Origin: Trichosporon coremiiforme | Lineage: Eukaryota; Basidiomycota; Tremellomycetes; Trichosporonales; Trichosporonaceae | Direction of reading: 5' to 3' | Assembly (NCBI GenBank): GCA_039545355.1 | Contig: BCJJ01000029.1 | Span: 124,001 to 188,000, forward strand | DNA length: 64,000 nucleotides | Shown here: one piece after another, positions 60,619-64,000 of the stretch | Position numbering within the stretch: the first letter of the stretch is position 1 | Layout of the letters: every line of letters begins with the position of its first letter | Program-made: the position numbers and the translations under genes | Notes under the pieces: generated by a model | Told to the model about the DNA's origin: nothing | Seen by the model: only the letters and a program-made list of their open reading frames with translations | Database searches by the model: none

Positions 60619-62157
60619 TCAGAGCAGGGCCACAGCGAGCGCAACGGCGATCACAGCGAGCAATGACGGCATCGCCCGTGCGGCCGCTGAATGCCCGCCG
60701 TCGCCGCTGATGACGCCTCCGCCTCCGCTCGTCGTCCAGCTGCTCGTATTCGTCCCCGAGTCCTGCACGCCGTCGGCGAGTTCCGCAAACCCGACCGCGG
60801 CCGGCTCGTACCGGAAAGCCGTGTAGACGTTTTTCAGGAAGGCCGCGCCAATGATCCAGTTCACGGGCGAGTTTTGGCTCGCGCCGAACTCGAACACGGC
60901 GCCCATGCACCACGTCCCGGTCCGCTCGATAGCGCCGAGGTTGAAGTCTTCGTTGCTGACGGGGTACCACTTGTTGCCGAATTTGAGGAGGAGCTCGACG
61001 CGCGTCTCGCATGGATAGGCGTAGTAGCCTGCCATTGTGGGCGAGACGGAGGCGAGCGGCCGCGAACCCTCGATTTGGTCGAAGACGGACTTCACCATGT
61101 CGGGCGGAGCGCCGATGAGGGTAGTTCCGGTGTCGATTGCGGCCGACGCCCACTCGGTCGAATAGCCCAGGTCCTTGCCCTGCACGTTGATGCCCTCGAG
61201 CTTGAGGCGCCAGTAGTCCTTGTCCTGGTCCGGGATGGAGACGTAGTTCATGTCGCCCTTGTAGAGCGTGTTGTTCGTACCGCCGAAGAGGATCTGGCCG
61301 CCGTTCTCCTCGAATTGTCGCGCCCATTCGTCTCCCCGGTGCCGCACCATGAAGACGCCAAACTCCTTCTGCTGCCACTTGCTCGCGGCCAGCGTCTGCC
61401 ACATTGGCGTCGCGCCGCTGTTCGCGATCGCCTTCCACGCCAGTCCCATCAGGCCCGAGATCGGCGCCTGGATGATCCCGCTTGCTGGACCGGAACTCTC
61501 CTGACCGGGCTGCGAGCCCCCGCTCTCGCCCGAGGAACTCGTCGGATTCGTCTGCTTCGTGTAGTTCACCACGCCGAAGGTCTGCTCCTCGACCGTGAAC
61601 CCGCCCATCGTCACTGTGTCGCGCACGATCCCGCCCTTGACCATGCCCGACCCGTACTTGACGCCGAACGGGCTGTTCGTCTCCTGCAGCGAGGAAGACT
61701 CGTGGAGCTTGAACGTGCTGATGCCGTCGCAGTCATTGCAGTCGTCGTCGAGAACCCAGAGGTCGCTTGACCCCGTGTCCATGATGCAGTAGAACGGCTG
61801 CGCCGGCGTGCCAATGTCGATCTGGCCGGCGTACGTAGAATCGATCCCAATGTCGACGAGAGGCAGCGTACCGACGTTCTGCCGCTTCTCGTGCAGTGTC
61901 CGTTTCAGAAGCGAACGCTCCTCCTCGTTCAGGAAGCTGCCGTACTTGGCCCGCATGGCCATGGCTTGTCCCTCGGCCCACGCCATGCGCTCTTCTGGCG
62001 TGCGGTACTGTCCCGTCCGGCGGTGAACTAGTGGGACAGCGACGGGCTCGCCGCCGATGACATTGAGCTTCTCGGCGTCGGCGGTGGTGGGCACGGCGCG
62101 GCCGGGCGCCGCAGCGGCGAGGGCGAGGAGCGCAGCTGCAGTGGCTGTCGTGCGCAT
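60619..62157 (-). CDS. Pepsin-like aspartyl protease (A1), probably GPI-anchored
   Basis: This intronless gene encodes 512 residues. A signal peptide (MRTTATAAALLALAAAAPGRA) is followed by a propeptide ending in a Kex2-type site (HEKR before QNVGTL). The A1 domain has both catalytic Asp motifs: FYCIMDTGSSDLWV and SAAIDTGTTLIG. Between them are the flap region with VKYGSGMVKGG and a Ser/Gly-rich insertion (about residues 220-240). The tail is Ser/Thr/Gly-rich and ends in a hydrophobic stretch (LLAVIAVALAVALL) after Gly/Ala candidates. This is the usual GPI-attachment signal of yapsin-like and related cell-surface proteases. The start at 62157 is chosen because the extra upstream frame lacks an ATG. 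A TATA box lies about 70 nt upstream. Confidence 0.93.
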   Translation of the reverse strand: MRTTATAAALLALAAAAPGRAVPTTADAEKLNVIGGEPVAVPLVHRRTGQYRTPEERMAWAEGQAMAMRAKYGSFLNEEERSLLKRTLHEKRQNVGTLPLVDIGIDSTYAGQIDIGTPAQPFYCIMDTGSSDLWVLDDDCNDCDGISTFKLHESSSLQETNSPFGVKYGSGMVKGGIVRDTVTMGGFTVEEQTFGVVNYTKQTNPTSSSGESGGSQPGQESSGPASGIIQAPISGLMGLAWKAIANSGATPMWQTLAASKWQQKEFGVFMVRHRGDEWARQFEENGGQILFGGTNNTLYKGDMNYVSIPDQDKDYWRLKLEGINVQGKDLGYSTEWASAAIDTGTTLIGAPPDMVKSVFDQIEGSRPLASVSPTMAGYYAYPCETRVELLLKFGNKWYPVSNEDFNLGAIERTGTWCMGAVFEFGASQNSPVNWIIGAAFLKNVYTAFRYEPAAVGFAELADGVQDSGTNTSSWTTSGGGGVISGDGGHSAAARAMPSLLAVIAVALAVALL

Positions 62158-62224
62158 AATCGTGAGGGTGAATGGGGATACAGTGCGTTGCTGCGTGGGT
62201 GTGTCGATAGTGTCCAAGTGTCCT

Positions 62225-62231
62225 TATTATA
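62225..62231 (-). promoter_or_regulatory. TATA box of the aspartyl protease
   Basis: The minus strand reads TATAATA about 70 nt upstream of the ATG at 62157. Confidence 0.55.
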
Positions 62232-64000
62232 CAATGAACGAGAGCGAGAGCCGATGGAGATCAATGGGGGATGGTCAAAAGGGAATTCCGGGGCGTCGAC
62301 GTCGGTCGCTGTTCCGGAATAGAGCTCGCTGCGTGCCGCTAGCGATTCAGGTCGACTGTGCAGCGGGCGGCGGGGCGCTGGAGTGGGAGCGCAGCTCGGA
62401 GGAGGGCGTTGACGCTGAGACGGGTGAGGCGGCTGAGACGGCCGACGTAGGCGCGCAGAAGTGGTGAGGAGAGGCGGTGAGGACGAGGGACGAAATTGCG
62501 TTCTCTGCGCAGTCGGGGTGCAGTCGAAGGGTAGCCTGCCGGGGCGGTCGCGATGCGCTCTAAGAAGAAGTCGGTATACACAAAAAGGACAAGACTGGTC
62601 GCACGTCGATTGTCGAGAATGAATGAACGATAAGATACAGGCGGGGGGTTCTTTGCGAGGAAGGGGAGGGGAGGGGAGTGTGGACAGGAGACGAGAGAGG
62701 GAGGGCAGAGAGAGTGTGGGTTGCAAAGGAGAGGATGGAAATGCTTGGCACCAAGTTTGACGACGACGGCACACGGCACACGGTACGGTACGTACGGCGG
62801 CGCAGTCATCGCGTAGCTGGCCGCACTGGAGTGGATCGCTCATGACTTGAAGCGACAGGCGCCTTCCCTCTAACCCTGGCATGTCGGCGCCCAGTCCCTG
62901 AGTGACTGTTCTAATCCCATCCTAAGCCATGTTCTAATTGAGGCTTATGGGGGGGTTAATCGGAGCACGGTGCGCTGCATGCGCTGCATTGCGCTGCGGA
63001 GTAGAACATGAATTGATCCTCGGGCTGTCTCCTACCAGGGGGCACGGCGACTGACGACTGCGCAATCCACATATAGGACCCAGTCGTACCTGACCTGCGT
63101 CCATCTCCCAGTCCAGACTTCACGCTCATCGATTCAAAGCGAGAAGGAGAAGCATGCCGGGCTGCTGCTGCGTCATGCGCCAGATCTCTGCTTCTCTTTT
63201 GCGAGGAGGAATAATCAGCGCTGCGTAGAACCCAGGTATAGGTACCCAGAGAAAGCCTTGAGTATAGCACGATGACGTTCCCGGCCTAACTCGAGCCACG
63301 GAAGGTCTAAACCGTGAAGCGCACTGTTGTACCGGACGCCGCCGCAGTCACAGTGTCACGGTCATGCATGACGCAACCTTGAGCTTTCAGCCTGGCAACG
63401 CTCAGCACTTCAGCGCCGTACTACCCGCAAGCGGCGGCGATGCAGGACTCGGTGCACTCAGTGCACGGCAGCGGCGACGATAAACTTTGGCCGAATGCAC
63501 ATCAAGCACCGTGGCCAACCTTGCGCCGGCCCAGCCGGCCAGCCGGCGGCCACGATCCAGGAGTAGTAAGGCTGCCAGGATAGGATCGATAGGATAGACG
63601 GTTTAACCTCAGGACGGATCAGGACTTCAACGCCGAGCAAAAGGGCGTAGTGTCCGACAGGTCTATACCGACGGACACGCCTCCTCAGACCGGTGCACAG
63701 GGACCACTGTCCCGGTACATGGCACACCGGCACACTGGCGCACAGTGGGTATGCGTGTCCATGTGCTGCGCGCGGATGTTCGAGTGATACCAAGCTTGAC
63801 TTTGTCCTTGGCACAAGGTGGACGGGTGCGGAACAGTGCAGAGTGACGCCGAGGTGTCGTCGTCATCGAGCCTAACGCCCCCACACCGTGCGGCGTGCTA
63901 CCTCGGAATCTCACCGTTAGTACGCTGGTATCGCTTGTCCCTCCGCTCCACTCCTGCTCGATAGTTGCTCCAGACGTCCAACTCCTCTGCTCCCCTGCAT
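62232..64000. other. Upstream region of the aspartyl protease and window end
   Basis: There is no supported gene. From about 62640 to 62740 the plus strand is a G/A-rich tract (C/T-rich on the protease's coding strand), suggesting a long leader or promoter. At 62911-62962 CTAATC, CTAATT and TTAATC words recur, resembling the TAATC clusters elsewhere. The final kilobase shows only short chance frames. Confidence 0.45.

Overview
This window looks like nuclear DNA of a basidiomycete yeast, most likely class Tremellomycetes and probably order Trichosporonales. That placement is inference from gene content, high GC, and very short (about 34-60 nt) GT-AG introns with CTGAC or CTAAC branch sites a few bases before the 3' AG. 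Most genes are broken into many exons, some only 6-20 nt long, so unspliced reading frames badly under-represent them. Exon coordinates were worked out by hand from splice motifs, frame continuity and family alignment.

Layout: 0.1-7 kb holds a Gln/Met-rich nuclear-type protein, a five-exon DUF2237 gene and a gene of unknown family. About 4.6 kb without a recognisable gene follows. 11.5-23.4 kb is a dense housekeeping block: GNAT acetyltransferase, tafazzin, RBX1, SVP26/TEX261, DID2/CHMP1, COA3, OST2/DAD1 and a 3-ketoacyl-CoA thiolase. Several are divergent pairs sharing short promoters, or convergent pairs 140-180 bp apart. From 23.8 to 27.6 kb there is no normal gene but a long, same-orientation array of about 40 diverged 33-41 nt modules. 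Each of these, read on the minus strand, looks like one of this genome's own short introns. A BRCT-like gene and a secreted cysteine-rich protein follow.

32.6-34.3 kb is an intronless MFS sugar transporter with TATA box, 5'UTR intron and a G-rich quadruplex-type motif upstream. Roughly 6 kb of unassigned DNA leads to exportin-1 (CRM1), divergent from a DDX41-type DEAD-box helicase, then an Mnr2/Alr-type magnesium transporter. The last third carries three minus-strand nutrient or cell-surface genes spread over 12 kb and separated by long gene-free stretches: a secreted S28 serine peptidase with a Gly-Asn repeat tail (containing a 100-N assembly gap), an Aa_trans amino-acid transporter and a GPI-anchored pepsin-like aspartyl protease.

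The conserved genes serve basic functions: cardiolipin remodelling and cytochrome oxidase assembly, cullin-RING ubiquitin ligase, ER/Golgi traffic and N-glycosylation, ESCRT-III, nuclear export and pre-mRNA processing. The peptidase, permease and sugar transporter genes suggest nutrient scavenging. I recognised no transposon open reading frames, rRNA or tRNA genes.
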